A stretch of 64,000 nt of DNA, from contig NZ_CP117884.1 of the NCBI RefSeq assembly GCF_028736235.1, positions 248,001-312,000 on the forward strand. The letters run 5' to 3'. The position numbers and the translations under genes were made by a program. Position 1 is the stretch's first letter. The number at the start of each line of letters is the position of its first letter. Below are positions 53,571-62,145 of this stretch, in pieces. This DNA comes from Lacticaseibacillus pabuli. GTDB lineage: Bacteria > Bacillota > Bacilli > Lactobacillales > Lactobacillaceae. A model generated the notes under the pieces. It was given only the letters and a program-made list of their open reading frames with translations, did not search any database and had not been told where the DNA came from.

Positions 53571-54334
53571 TGAAACGATTAGGCAAACAATTTGTATTTG
53601 ACGTCAAGCGTGAGGTGCTACGCAATCAGTCCTTCCTGTTCTTTTCCGTCCTGATGCCAGCGGGATTCTACCTGCTGTTTACCAAGGTGATGATTAGCGG
53701 AACCAAGTCGGAAATGCGCGGGTTCGCCATGAGCTACATGGGCAGCATGATTGTTTACAGCGGCCTCATTAGTGCCTTCTTCGGCATCACGGCACTCATG
53801 ATGCGCGACCGTAAAACGGGCTACCTGACGCGACTGTCTTTGAGTCCAACCGGGCTATTACCTTACTACGTTTCGATTGGCCTGCTGTTCGTTTTGATTA
53901 ACTTTGCGGCATTTGCCGTGATTGGGTTGCTCGCAGTGGTGCTAAACGGCGTCAACCTAACATTCCTGCAGTGGGCCTGGATTGTGGTCATCGGCCTCAT
54001 CGGTCAGGTGCCGCTCCTCATCATCGGAACCATGCTGAGCCACCTGAAGCGTGAGGAGACGCTCAGTGTCGCCAGCAATCTGCTCACTTTTCCCATGGCC
54101 ATCATCAGCGGGCTCTGGTGGCCACTATCGATGCTGCCGCGGTGGGTTCAGGCAATTGGCCAACTGATGCCAACTTACATGACGAATCACCTGCTGACCG
54201 CTGTAATGACTAATGGTAAGATTAACGGCAGCGATGTTATTGGATTGCTAGCGTGGATTTTGGTTGCGCTGGCCGCCGTCGCAATTCAAATTCAAATGGA
54301 AAAGCGGTGGCAGCATGAGTCAAACTTCGCGTAA
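53567..54334 (+). CDS. ABC-2 type exporter permease
   Basis: A 255-aa integral membrane protein with about six helices. The pattern (NQSFLFFSVLMPAGFYLLFTKV..., MRDRKTGYLTRLSLSPTGLLPYYVS..., FPMAIISGLWWPLSMLPRW) is that of ABC-2 permeases of LinrA/YvfS type. The start overlaps the ATPase stop; the 3' end overlaps the kinase start by 20 nt. Probably exports a drug, peptide or lipid; substrate unknown. Confidence 0.88.
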   Translation: MMKRLGKQFVFDVKREVLRNQSFLFFSVLMPAGFYLLFTKVMISGTKSEMRGFAMSYMGSMIVYSGLISAFFGITALMMRDRKTGYLTRLSLSPTGLLPYYVSIGLLFVLINFAAFAVIGLLAVVLNGVNLTFLQWAWIVVIGLIGQVPLLIIGTMLSHLKREETLSVASNLLTFPMAIISGLWWPLSMLPRWVQAIGQLMPTYMTNHLLTAVMTNGKINGSDVIGLLAWILVALAAVAIQIQMEKRWQHESNFA

Positions 54335-55430
54335 ATGGCGACGCAATCTCCTAAGTATTGAGTGGTCGAGTTACATCTGGCTATTTTACGTCCCTTTTAA
54401 CCTGCAGGATCAGATTCCCCCACATTCGTTGGTTGACTGGCTGTGGCTTGGGCTCGGCGCACTCTTTATCCTCAACTACGTGGCGGTCAACGAGCGTCCA
54501 CATTGGCGCCGTATCACGATTCCTCTCGAGCTGCTCATCACTGGCGTTTTTGCCATCGTGGGGATGGACGTCTTCATGATTATTTTTCCGGCATTCCAAG
54601 TCGCTTTTATCTTTGCACGCGACGTGAATGGTACCCGCAAATTTAGTTGGTTTGCCCTCTGCTATTATTTAATTTTTGCAGTGTTCGTTTATCGAGGCTT
54701 TCAGCAAGGCCTACCGCACGCGTGGGAGATAACGGCGTTAATCTTTCCAATGTTAGCCCCAATTGGCGGTTACGTGATTGCCCGCCAGACCTTTAGCAAC
54801 TGGAACCTGGCGCAAACTAATCGGCGCTTGCAGGCCGTTGTTCAGCGTGACGAACGTGAACGTATCGCCCGCGATTTGCACGACAACTTGGGCCAGAGTT
54901 TCTCCATGATTACAGTGAAAACGGAATTGGCGAAAAAGCTACTCGAAAAGGCGCCTGACCGTGTCGCTGGTGAGCTGGATGACATCGAAGCCGTCAGCCG
55001 CGCCAATTTGCAGCTCGTTCGCCAAATTGTGAACGGGCTCCATGACGTGTCCTTTAGCGAACTGCTACTGAAGGAGGAACAAAATTTGACGGATGCCGGC
55101 ATCACCCTCTCGACAGCTGGCGAGGAGGCGGCGCGGCAGTGGCCCACCACGGTCCAAACGCAGCTGGCCGGCGCGATGCGTGAGGCGCTAACCAACGTGA
55201 TTCGGCATGCCCGTGCCCACCGCGTGATGATTTCCTTTGATCGACCGGACAACGATTACCGTGTCCAGATTCAGGATGACGGCGTGGGCAAAACTTATGT
55301 CCGTGAAGGGTCGAACGGCATGACGAACATGCAAGCTCGTCTGTCTGAGGCAAATGGGACGATGACGGTCCAGGCTAACCGCATTGGGACGCTAGTGAAC
55401 CTGACTGTCCCCAAAGGAGCAAAATCATGA
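54315..55430 (+). CDS. Sensor histidine kinase, NarL/DesK type
   Basis: A 371-aa membrane sensor. Residues about 15-150 hold five or six transmembrane helices with almost no extracellular domain, as in DesK/LiaS-like sensors that monitor the membrane. The HisKA_3 motif RDERERIARDLHDNLGQSFS starts at about residue 178, with His in the RDLHD box. The ATPase part has EALTNVIRHARAH (N box) and IQDDGVGK (G1). The ATG at 54315 lies inside the permease end. Likely controls the exporter through the next gene. Confidence 0.9.
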   Translation: MSQTSRKWRRNLLSIEWSSYIWLFYVPFNLQDQIPPHSLVDWLWLGLGALFILNYVAVNERPHWRRITIPLELLITGVFAIVGMDVFMIIFPAFQVAFIFARDVNGTRKFSWFALCYYLIFAVFVYRGFQQGLPHAWEITALIFPMLAPIGGYVIARQTFSNWNLAQTNRRLQAVVQRDERERIARDLHDNLGQSFSMITVKTELAKKLLEKAPDRVAGELDDIEAVSRANLQLVRQIVNGLHDVSFSELLLKEEQNLTDAGITLSTAGEEAARQWPTTVQTQLAGAMREALTNVIRHARAHRVMISFDRPDNDYRVQIQDDGVGKTYVREGSNGMTNMQARLSEANGTMTVQANRIGTLVNLTVPKGAKS

Positions 55431-56032
55431 TTTCACTATACTTGGCTGAAGATCAGAGCCTGTTGAATACGGCTTTGGCACAATTGCTCGATTTGGAAGA
55501 TGACCTGCACGTGGTCGGCACGGCAACGGATGGTCAGACCGCGCGTGATGAGGTGTTGCGGCTGCAGCCTGACGTCGCCATCCTAGATATTGAGATGCCC
55601 AAGCTAACCGGCTTAGACGTGGCGGATGCGATTCACGATGCGGCTATTCCCACCAAGGTCATCATTCTCACAACTTTCGCTCAGAAAGCATACTTTGAGC
55701 GTGCCGTGCACGCAGCGGTGGCGGGATATCTGCTTAAGGACAATCCGAGCGACGAACTGGTCGCGACGATTCGCGATGTCGTTGCTGGGCAGACCGTGTA
55801 CTCACCGGAGCTGGTGCAGAACATGTTGTCTGCTGATAGTAATCCGCTGTCTGCGCGGGAAAAGGACGTGCTGGTGGCCGCTGCCACTGGTGAGACCACG
55901 AAGGACATCGCCGCGTCCCTGTACTTATCCGACGGGACGGTGCGTAATTATCTCTCAGCTATCTTTAGCAAGCTGGGGGTGCACAATCGCCTTGAAGCCA
56001 TCCAAACCGCCAAGCAAAATAAGTGGCTGTAA
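55427..56032 (+). CDS. Response regulator, NarL/LuxR type
   Basis: A 201-aa two-domain regulator. The receiver has the acidic pocket (LAEDQ), phospho-acceptor Asp54 (AILDIEMPKLTG) and Lys in the LLKDNPSDELV region. The C-terminal LuxR helix-turn-helix reads LSAREKDVLVAAATGETTKDIAASLYLSDGTVRNYLSAIFSKLGVHNRLEA. The start overlaps the kinase stop (ATGA). Probable target: the iteron region at 52561-52664. Confidence 0.94.
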   Translation: MISLYLAEDQSLLNTALAQLLDLEDDLHVVGTATDGQTARDEVLRLQPDVAILDIEMPKLTGLDVADAIHDAAIPTKVIILTTFAQKAYFERAVHAAVAGYLLKDNPSDELVATIRDVVAGQTVYSPELVQNMLSADSNPLSAREKDVLVAAATGETTKDIAASLYLSDGTVRNYLSAIFSKLGVHNRLEAIQTAKQNKWL

Positions 56033-56041
56033 AATAATTTT

Positions 56042-56070
56042 GACGGCCCGGCAAACGCGGAGCCGTCTTT
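56042..56070 (+). terminator. Terminator after response regulator
   Basis: GACGGC, loop, GCCGTCTTTG. Short but well placed. Confidence 0.6.
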
Positions 56071-56121
56071 GTTTAGCCAAGCTTGACTGCAATCATTTCC
56101 AAACATTTTCAGAAATAGGCG

Positions 56122-56150
56122 TTGACAGGTGGCGCAATCTGGATTAATCT
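56122..56150 (+). promoter_or_regulatory. Promoter of the branched-chain attenuator unit
   Basis: TTGACA (56122-56127), 17 nt, TAATCT (56145-56150). The transcript would begin about 20 nt before the leader peptide. Confidence 0.75.
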
Positions 56151-56178
56151 AACATCAACATTAAGCGGAAGTGAGGAA

Positions 56179-56271
56179 ATGACGATGAATATCAACGCAA
56201 TTATTAACAATGCAAATATCAATGCCATTTCCGCTGTTCGTGGATTGTTGTTGTTGAAGCCGAGGAGTTAG
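56179..56271 (+). CDS. Ile/Leu-rich leader peptide
   Basis: A 30-codon ORF: MTMNINAIINNANINAIS, then AVRGLLLLKPRS. It contains five Ile, one Val and a run of four Leu, which is the hallmark of ilv/leu leader peptides. The second ATG (56185) has the better-spaced GAGG site and would give 28 residues. It ends just before a set of alternative hairpins and a strong terminator. Starvation for Ile or Leu would stall the ribosome and favour the antiterminator. Confidence 0.88.
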   Translation: MTMNINAIINNANINAISAVRGLLLLKPRS

Positions 56272-56382
56272 CTGTTTAGCGCAAACAGTTAAGTCCTCTT
56301 ATTCGTGCATTTCGTGCAAGAGGGCTTAGCAACAATCCCAGGGGGGCCCATCTTGCACACGCTGCAAGGTGGGCCCTTTTAT
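56272..56382 (+). promoter_or_regulatory. Transcription attenuator (anti-antiterminator, antiterminator, terminator)
   Basis: Segments: 1 (56295-56300, CCTCTT) can pair with 2 (56313-56325, CGTGCAAGAGGGC). Segment 2 can instead pair with 3 (56346-56358, GCCCATCTTGCAC) with a one-base bulge. Segment 3 (GGGCCCATCTTGCA from 56344) pairs with 4 (56363-56377, TGCAAGGTGGGCCC) followed by TTTT, forming the terminator. The choice 1:2 plus 3:4 versus 2:3 is the classic attenuation switch. Confidence 0.85.
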
Positions 56383-56411
56383 ATACCGGGACCCGCCAAT
56401 TCATAAGGAAA

Positions 56412-57593
56412 ATGGTGGATAAAATGGAATCAAGTACAGGTAAGGTTAGCTACAAACGTATTTTTCAGTTTACGGGTGCGATTATCGCGTTCCTGATCGG
56501 GTCGGGTTTCGCGAGCGGACAAGAAGTGCTCCAGTTCCTCGCCAGTTACGGCATTAAGGGCATCATCGGTGGGTTTGTTTCCATGATTCTCTTCGCAATC
56601 CTCTGCGCCGTTCTCATGAAGTTCGGGTTTAACAACAAGAACAACCCTAAGGCAGATGGGTTCCGCTACTACTGCGGCAAGATCATCGGAACCTTTATGA
56701 AGTGGTACACGCCGTTCTTCTGTTTCCTCATCGGGATTGTGATGATCTCCGGGGCGGGGGCAACCATGAACCAATACTTCGGCATCTCGACCATGACCGG
56801 GACCGTCATCATGTCCGTCATCGTCTTTGTTACCACGATGTTTGGCTTCAAGCGGCTGGTGGATATCATCAGCTACCTTGGCCCACTGACCATCATCTTC
56901 ACCATTCTCATCGGTGTCATTTCCATCATCAAGCACCCGGTCAACCTGATGCAGGCCGATGCCGTCATCAAGGCAACGCCAAACCTGCCATTCGGTGCCG
57001 GTAACTCCAGCAACTTCTGGCTGATTGCCGCAATCCTCTACGTGGGCTACAACGTGGTCGCGGGTGTCCCATTCATGACCGTGCTGGGCAAGGATGCGAA
57101 GTTCAAGCGCGAGGCCGTTATCTCTGGTGTGCTTGCTGGGTTCTTCCTCATGGCAGCCGCTATCATGCTTGACCTCGCCGTGATGGGTCAATTCAAGTCG
57201 ATTGTTCGCGTCGAGGTGCCAATTCTTTACCTCGCCAACGAAATTTCACCGATTCTCAGTGCCATCTTTACCTTCATTCTCCTCGAAGAAATCTTCTCCA
57301 CTGCAGCGCCAATGGTCTGGACCGTCACCTACACCTTCATCGGTCGTGACGCATCCCCACGCAAGTATCGCTGGTTCATCTTTGCCCTGACCGTCATCAC
57401 CGCCGCATGTGCGCAGATGCCATTTGGTCAGCTGGTCGGCATTGTGTACCCAATGACCGGTTACCTTGGCATCGCAGTGCTTGTTGCCATCATTGGTCGC
57501 GAAGTCTACGACCAAATTAAGGCGCGTCGCATCAAGGCCGCGGCAATTGCTGAAGACGATACCGACGAAGCTGCCGGTGAGGAGGTCATCTAA
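56412..57593 (+). CDS. YkvI-like amino acid transporter family membrane protein
   Basis: A 393-aa protein with about ten to eleven transmembrane helices and an acidic tail. It resembles YkvI-type members of the amino acid transporter superfamily (FTGAIIAFLIGSGFASGQEVLQFLASYG at the start, with the unwound GSGFASGQE in helix 1 as in LeuT-fold proteins). The attenuator upstream and the epimerase-like gene downstream suggest a branched-chain amino acid or its D-allo form as substrate; this is inference. Start may be 56412 or the ATG at 56424, which has the better-spaced GGTGG site. Confidence 0.82.
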   Translation: MVDKMESSTGKVSYKRIFQFTGAIIAFLIGSGFASGQEVLQFLASYGIKGIIGGFVSMILFAILCAVLMKFGFNNKNNPKADGFRYYCGKIIGTFMKWYTPFFCFLIGIVMISGAGATMNQYFGISTMTGTVIMSVIVFVTTMFGFKRLVDIISYLGPLTIIFTILIGVISIIKHPVNLMQADAVIKATPNLPFGAGNSSNFWLIAAILYVGYNVVAGVPFMTVLGKDAKFKREAVISGVLAGFFLMAAAIMLDLAVMGQFKSIVRVEVPILYLANEISPILSAIFTFILLEEIFSTAAPMVWTVTYTFIGRDASPRKYRWFIFALTVITAACAQMPFGQLVGIVYPMTGYLGIAVLVAIIGREVYDQIKARRIKAAAIAEDDTDEAAGEEVI

Positions 57594-58939
57594 TGGACAA
57601 AGTGAAAACAACTAGCCGCGCAGACGCGTTTGTCGCTGAAGAGGCCAAGACATTCGCCCCAGTTGGCCGGATTCCGTACTACAACCTCGTGATTGACCAC
57701 GCAAAGGGGAGCCAAGTCGTCGATGTGGACGGTAAGATTTACACTGACCTCATCGCCAGTGCGGCCGCCATCAATGTGGGTCACAGTCATCCCAAGGTGG
57801 TTGCAGCGATTCAAGATCAAGCCGCACAGCTGATTCACTACACCACGGCATATTTCCACCAGGGTCCAGCCAAGGCGCTCGCCGACAAGTTGGTCGCGAT
57901 TACGCCTGGTGACTTTCCTAAGAAGGTGGCGTTCGGGCTTTCAGGCTCTGATGCCAACGATGCCATTATCAAGTTCGCCCGTGCCTACACGAAGCGGCCG
58001 TACGTCATTTCCTTTGATAATGCCTACCACGGTGCGACATATGGGTCCATGACACTCACCACGGTTAGTGACGCAGCATCCCAGGGCATCACGCCGATGG
58101 TACCTGGAATCGCGCACCTGCCATACCCCGACACGGCGCATACCGACGAAACGCCGGCGCAGGTCACTGCACGTTGCATTCAGGCGGTGCACGACCTGTT
58201 CCAGAAAATTTCGGCCGACCAGATTGCTTGCATTCTGATGGAGCCTATCGCCGGTGACGCGGGAATTATCGTCCCACCAACGGACTACGTGCAGCAGCTT
58301 GTGGCCATTTGCAAGGCAGAGGGAATTCTCTTTGCCGTTGACGAAATTCAGCAGGGGATGGGCCGCTCTGGCAAGTGGTTCAGCATCGAACACTTTGGCG
58401 TTGCGCCTGACCTGATGTCTCTGGGTAAGGCACTAGGCTCAGGAATGCCAGTCTCCGCCGTTGTGGGTCGCGCCGACGTCATGGACAGTCTGCGGGCACC
58501 CGCACACACCTTCACCACAGCCGGCAACCCGGTGTGCTGTGCGGCCGCGCTTGCGACGATCAATGTGATTGAAGAAGAAGATCTCGTGCAACGCTCACAT
58601 GATATGGGTGCGTACGTCATCGACCAGTTCAAACAGATGCAACGCGAATTTCACGCGATTGGGGATGTCCGCGGCGAAGGCCTGAACGTGGGGATTGAAA
58701 TTGTCGATCCCGTTACAGGCAAGCCGGATACCCAGGCGGCGCTAAAGTTTGTCTACCGTGCGTTCGAGAAAGGACTCATCCTCATCACTATCGCGGGCAA
58801 CACGATTCGCTTCCAGCCCGCGCTGACGATTAGTCGAGCAGAAATCGATGGCGCACTGGCGACCATGCGTGGCGTGTTCCACGAACTCCAGGTTGGCGCG
58901 ATTGCCGACGATATCGTGGATGACGCGGCGGGCTGGTAA
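57593..58939 (+). CDS. Class III aminotransferase-fold enzyme, isoleucine 2-epimerase-like
   Basis: A 448-aa PLP enzyme. The PLP Lys is K279 (SLGKALGSGMP), the cofactor Asp is in FAVDEIQQGMGRSG, and the phosphate loop is SGSDAND. Segments such as YYNLVIDHAKGSQVVDVDGKIYTDL, ASAAAINVGHSHPKVV and LIHYTTAYFH, plus the 448-aa length, closely match what I recall of Lactobacillus buchneri isoleucine 2-epimerase (about 450 aa, Lys280). That enzyme interconverts L-isoleucine and D-allo-isoleucine. A GABA- or ornithine-type transaminase is the alternative. GGAGGTC precedes the ATG, which overlaps the transporter stop by 1 nt. The Ile-rich leader supports the epimerase view. Confidence 0.85.
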   Translation: MDKVKTTSRADAFVAEEAKTFAPVGRIPYYNLVIDHAKGSQVVDVDGKIYTDLIASAAAINVGHSHPKVVAAIQDQAAQLIHYTTAYFHQGPAKALADKLVAITPGDFPKKVAFGLSGSDANDAIIKFARAYTKRPYVISFDNAYHGATYGSMTLTTVSDAASQGITPMVPGIAHLPYPDTAHTDETPAQVTARCIQAVHDLFQKISADQIACILMEPIAGDAGIIVPPTDYVQQLVAICKAEGILFAVDEIQQGMGRSGKWFSIEHFGVAPDLMSLGKALGSGMPVSAVVGRADVMDSLRAPAHTFTTAGNPVCCAAALATINVIEEEDLVQRSHDMGAYVIDQFKQMQREFHAIGDVRGEGLNVGIEIVDPVTGKPDTQAALKFVYRAFEKGLILITIAGNTIRFQPALTISRAEIDGALATMRGVFHELQVGAIADDIVDDAAGW

Positions 58940-58980
58940 TAGCAAATCAGGCCGGTTTAAGGTGCCATACTCAGAACGAA

Positions 58981-59027
58981 AAAGCACGCTAGCCCTGACT
59001 ATGATTGTGTCAGGGCTAGCGTGCTTT
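58981..59027. terminator. Bidirectional terminator after epimerase-like gene
   Basis: AAAGCACGCTAGCCCTGAC, 9-nt loop, GTCAGGGCTAGCGTGCTTT. Perfect 19-bp stem between convergent genes. Confidence 0.93.
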
Positions 59028-59039
59028 GGTTTGCAAAGA

Positions 59040-60701
59040 TTATTCGTCTGCTGCGTTACCGATTTGCGAGAGTGATTTCAGCGGCGTGCGGCGCGTTTGG
59101 AACAGCATGTAGGTGATCGACTCCCCATTCGCGGTGGAATAGACTGCCTTCACCATCTTGTAGTTCTTGATCAGGACACGGGGAACGTAGGCGTTGTGTT
59201 TGGCATTCGACGCATCAAGCCATTCAATCTGGATATAATTTTGCGGCTTTTGGAGCAAGAGCTGGTTGCGAAAGTCGCGATCGGGATTTGAGCGAATCGC
59301 GACAAACTCCACGTTGCGGCGGCGAATGTAGCGCAGCTGTGCATCGTATGACTCTGGAAATGACTGGTAAGGAAAATTGGTTTGCTCAAAGTACCGCACA
59401 GTTGGCACCACGTGGGCAAAGAGGAAAAAGCCGCTGTCGATGCCATTGTACTCAATCAGGCTAACATGATGGCGTTTATGGTGCGTCTGCATGTAGTCAC
59501 CAAACTCTTGTTGTGCGAGGACGTACTTGGTTTGTCCAGCAAGCATGGCATTTTTCATATTGAAGTTACCGGCGACGAACAGAATGATGGCGAAAAAGGC
59601 CAGGACCATCGAGGCGGAGAACCGGTATTGGCGCGACAGCCCAGTCGGGAATGGTTTCATCATCGTGGCCATCATGTTGGGCACTAAGGCGGCCACAATG
59701 ACGACGATAGCCAGCAAGTAGTACCACTGCGTATTGCCGGACCAGTAGGCGGTGACGAACTGACACAGAATCATGGCCAGGAGAATGAGAAAAATACCCT
59801 CCCGTTTTTGAAACTGAACTGCCAGTAGCAGGAGTACACTGAACAACAATGCCAGGATGAAGGGGTGGGTGAAGAGGTCGTTCCCCATTGACTTCAACAC
59901 CAAGGCGACCCGACTAAGGAAGGGCAAGCCATTGCCGTATGCGGTCAGATTCTGAAAGATGTAGACGTGATACAAAGACCCCACGGCGCCGCCCAGCGCG
60001 AATAGTAGGGTGACGATGATGGCGGGGATGGCAAAGCCCATGAGTGAGAATTTGGCCAAACGTCGGAATTTTGCCGGTGCTTTCACCAGTAAGTACAGGC
60101 CGTAGAAGAAGTAATAACCTATGAAAATCCCAATGAGGGTAAACTTCATCCAGAAGACGAGCCCAAATAGCACACCGTTAATCACCATGACGCGGCGCGG
60201 CGGCAACGTTTCTTGTTGTAGGTAGCAGGAACTAAAGTAGATGAAGGCAATAATCAAGGGCGCCGTCAGTTCTTCTGGACTACCCCCGTAGCCAAAAACG
60301 TTAGAGCCGTAAATCAGCGAGAGCGCAAAGAAAGCCACCAAATAGCGGGTGTATTCCCCAAACTTAGCAGCTGTGGCCAATTTCACGAGGAAAATGTAGC
60401 TCGTAATCGCCGTGATGAGTTCCACAATAAAAAGCCCCACAAAGGAGGTTCTCGAAATCAGTGCGGCGAGGGCGTACAAGATGTAGAACACCGGGCCGCG
60501 CTGTTCGAAGAGCGCTTTATAAGGCCAATCGTTTTGAATCCAAGCGCGTCCCATAGTAAAACTGACGTTGGTATCATCCCATTGGTTCGTTGCGAAAATA
60601 GGGGAACTTTCCGTGACGAAGAGCATGGCAATCACGACCAGCCCAATAAACAGGTAGGGCACGTAAGGCTTCAATTTTTCGATGAAGGGCTTCTCAGTCA
60701 T
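59040..60701 (-). CDS. Multi-membrane glycosyltransferase (PMT/ArnT-like)
   Basis: A 553-aa membrane protein with about eleven to twelve transmembrane helices and a C-terminal extracytoplasmic domain of about 150 residues. The first loop after helix 1 has WDDTNVSFTMGRAWIQNDWPYKALFEQRGPVFYILYALAAL, the position where GT39/GT83-type enzymes hold catalytic acidic residues. Such enzymes move sugars from polyprenyl-phosphate donors to proteins or lipids. Its ATG overlaps the stop of the small LPxTG gene by 1 nt (TAATG), so that protein or the wall is a possible acceptor; this is inference. Confidence 0.75.
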   Translation of the reverse strand: MTEKPFIEKLKPYVPYLFIGLVVIAMLFVTESSPIFATNQWDDTNVSFTMGRAWIQNDWPYKALFEQRGPVFYILYALAALISRTSFVGLFIVELITAITSYIFLVKLATAAKFGEYTRYLVAFFALSLIYGSNVFGYGGSPEELTAPLIIAFIYFSSCYLQQETLPPRRVMVINGVLFGLVFWMKFTLIGIFIGYYFFYGLYLLVKAPAKFRRLAKFSLMGFAIPAIIVTLLFALGGAVGSLYHVYIFQNLTAYGNGLPFLSRVALVLKSMGNDLFTHPFILALLFSVLLLLAVQFQKREGIFLILLAMILCQFVTAYWSGNTQWYYLLAIVVIVAALVPNMMATMMKPFPTGLSRQYRFSASMVLAFFAIILFVAGNFNMKNAMLAGQTKYVLAQQEFGDYMQTHHKRHHVSLIEYNGIDSGFFLFAHVVPTVRYFEQTNFPYQSFPESYDAQLRYIRRRNVEFVAIRSNPDRDFRNQLLLQKPQNYIQIEWLDASNAKHNAYVPRVLIKNYKMVKAVYSTANGESITYMLFQTRRTPLKSLSQIGNAADE

Positions 60702-61015
60702 TAGGCGCGTTTCTTAAGAATAATGCCGAATGTGGCGCTGATAAGGAGGACAAAGCCACTAAGCGTCAGCCATGACCGCGTCTGGTCACCTGTTTGGGGC
60801 AGAACGCCCTTAGGTGTGTGCGGTGTTTTACCATGGTTGTAGATTTTGATGTGTGGCGTCTTGTTGGTGTTTGGGGTGCCCCCATTATTAGATGGGGTTG
60901 TGGCAGTCACGGCAGTCGTTGGATTGCCAGCCGTATCGGCCAATACACTGTGATTGCCGCCCAATAATACTGCGGCGAACATCGCTAAAATAATGCTGCT
61001 GATAATCTTTTTCAA
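60701..61015 (-). CDS. Small LPxTG-anchored protein
   Basis: A 104-aa exported protein. From a TTG at 61015 it reads MKKIISSIILAMFAAVLLGG, a normal signal peptide ending near VLADT, with an AAAGGTAAG site 10 nt before. A Thr/Asn/Pro/His-rich mature part of about 50 residues follows, then VLPQTGDQ, a hydrophobic helix and KKRA. A longer upstream frame lacks a site and would bury the signal peptide. Coupled to the glycosyltransferase downstream. Role unknown; perhaps a wall-anchored spacer or a sugar acceptor. Confidence 0.75.
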   Translation of the reverse strand: MKKIISSIILAMFAAVLLGGNHSVLADTAGNPTTAVTATTPSNNGGTPNTNKTPHIKIYNHGKTPHTPKGVLPQTGDQTRSWLTLSGFVLLISATFGIILKKRA

Positions 61016-61082
61016 TTGTATACTTACCTTTCCCAGTTCCCATAGTGACGGATATTCGATTAACATCCTTTACTGTTACGTT

Positions 61083-61111
61083 ATTATAACATGGTATTTT
61101 TCGACTGTCAC
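61083..61111 (-). promoter_or_regulatory. Promoter of small LPxTG/glycosyltransferase operon
   Basis: GTGACA (complement of 61106-61111), 17 nt, TATAAT (complement of 61083-61088). The gap 61112-61472 shows no gene I can support. Confidence 0.75.
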
Positions 61112-61472
61112 TCAGCCGGATGACTTTCAAAGCCCAGTGTGACGCAGGTCTAGATAATTTTGGCAGTTAAGTGGATGCGATGGGAAGCGGGAAAAACAGA
61201 GTCAAACTGCACATTTTTTAGCAAATTAGTGTGAATACCAGTGGGCGCAATGCCAGTTAGCTGGGAACACAAAATGTCCGCCTAATTGCCCGAAACAGAA
61301 GCGTTTATAGGCTTTGCCTGTCCTGACTTTTCCAGTGAGGTCTGAAAGTACACCGGCCAGTCACGCACTGTATTCTGTGAGTGCAATGACGTATTTTAAT
61401 GTCAAGACAGTTTCAAAATTACAAAGTGGGTTTCATAGTAATTGTGAAATATTACATTTTCAAGAAAAGCCG

Positions 61473-61511
61473 AAAAAATGGTCTTTAGCGCATGCTAAAG
61501 ACCATTTTTTT
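61473..61511 (-). terminator. Terminator of the quinone reductase gene
   Basis: AAAATGGTCTTTAGC, 4-nt loop, GCTAAAGACCATTTT, with A/T runs on both sides. Confidence 0.9.
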
Positions 61512-61524
61512 ATGAATTTTGTGG

Positions 61525-62112
61525 TTAGATTTTAAATTGTTTCAATCGCTGGCTACGCTTCGCTGCCGACACTTTATCCACACGGTCGATGTTATGCCAG
61601 TGGAAGGAGCCGATCCGTGTCTTCAGCACAATCCCGCGGTGCATCATCTTCACCATGGGCGCGCCCAGAATCCACTTGTAAATCCAAGTTGGCGTGGTCA
61701 TGGTGGTGACGACGTCGATGCGGGGACCGTGGAGTTTCGTCTTCATATTTTTGGCACTGTACATAATATTCTTCGCGTAGACCTTCTCGAGAAAACCCTT
61801 CGTCATGGCCGGCATCATGTCCCACCAGATTGGAAAGATAAAGACGATGCGGTCAGCTGCAGCCAGACGACGTTGGTAATCTGCAACCTGCTCGTTCATT
61901 GGCTTGCTGAGACGCCATGCGGTGAGGTCATCCGCCGACATGACGGGGTTGAACCCGTCCGCGTGTAGGTCGATTAGGTCGACGGTGTCCCCCTGATCTT
62001 TGAGTTGGGTGATGACGCGCTTGCAGACCGCGGCCAGGTAAGCGCGGTGGTGCGGGACGTTTTCACTTGCTGCTGCGGTGTATGGGTGGTCGAAGACGAT
62101 AACTGTTTTCAT
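61525..62112 (-). CDS. NAD(P)H-dependent flavodoxin-fold quinone reductase
   Basis: A 195-aa protein of the MdaB/KefF/YwrO type. KTVIVFDHPYTAAASENVPHHRAYLAAV begins the fold. DRIVFIFPIWWDMMPAMTKGFLEKVYAKN is the diagnostic FMN/isoalloxazine-binding segment. It reduces quinones or electrophiles by two electrons. The ATG at 62112 follows GAGG. It is divergent from a Crp/Fnr-family gene, and a palindrome sits at -41.5 of its predicted promoter. Confidence 0.9.
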   Translation of the reverse strand: MKTVIVFDHPYTAAASENVPHHRAYLAAVCKRVITQLKDQGDTVDLIDLHADGFNPVMSADDLTAWRLSKPMNEQVADYQRRLAAADRIVFIFPIWWDMMPAMTKGFLEKVYAKNIMYSAKNMKTKLHGPRIDVVTTMTTPTWIYKWILGAPMVKMMHRGIVLKTRIGSFHWHNIDRVDKVSAAKRSQRLKQFKI

Positions 62113-62145
62113 AATTTTGTTTACCTCGATTTGATTAATGGCCCC

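Noticed and set aside
57593..58939. Annotation as acetylornithine or GABA aminotransferase
   Set aside because: Kept as an alternative only; the N-terminal half and length match isoleucine 2-epimerase better and the Ile-rich leader agrees.
61314..61535. ORF of 73 codons before the terminator at 61473-61511
   Set aside because: Runs through the terminator hairpin, lacks a convincing ribosome-binding site and has no recognisable features.
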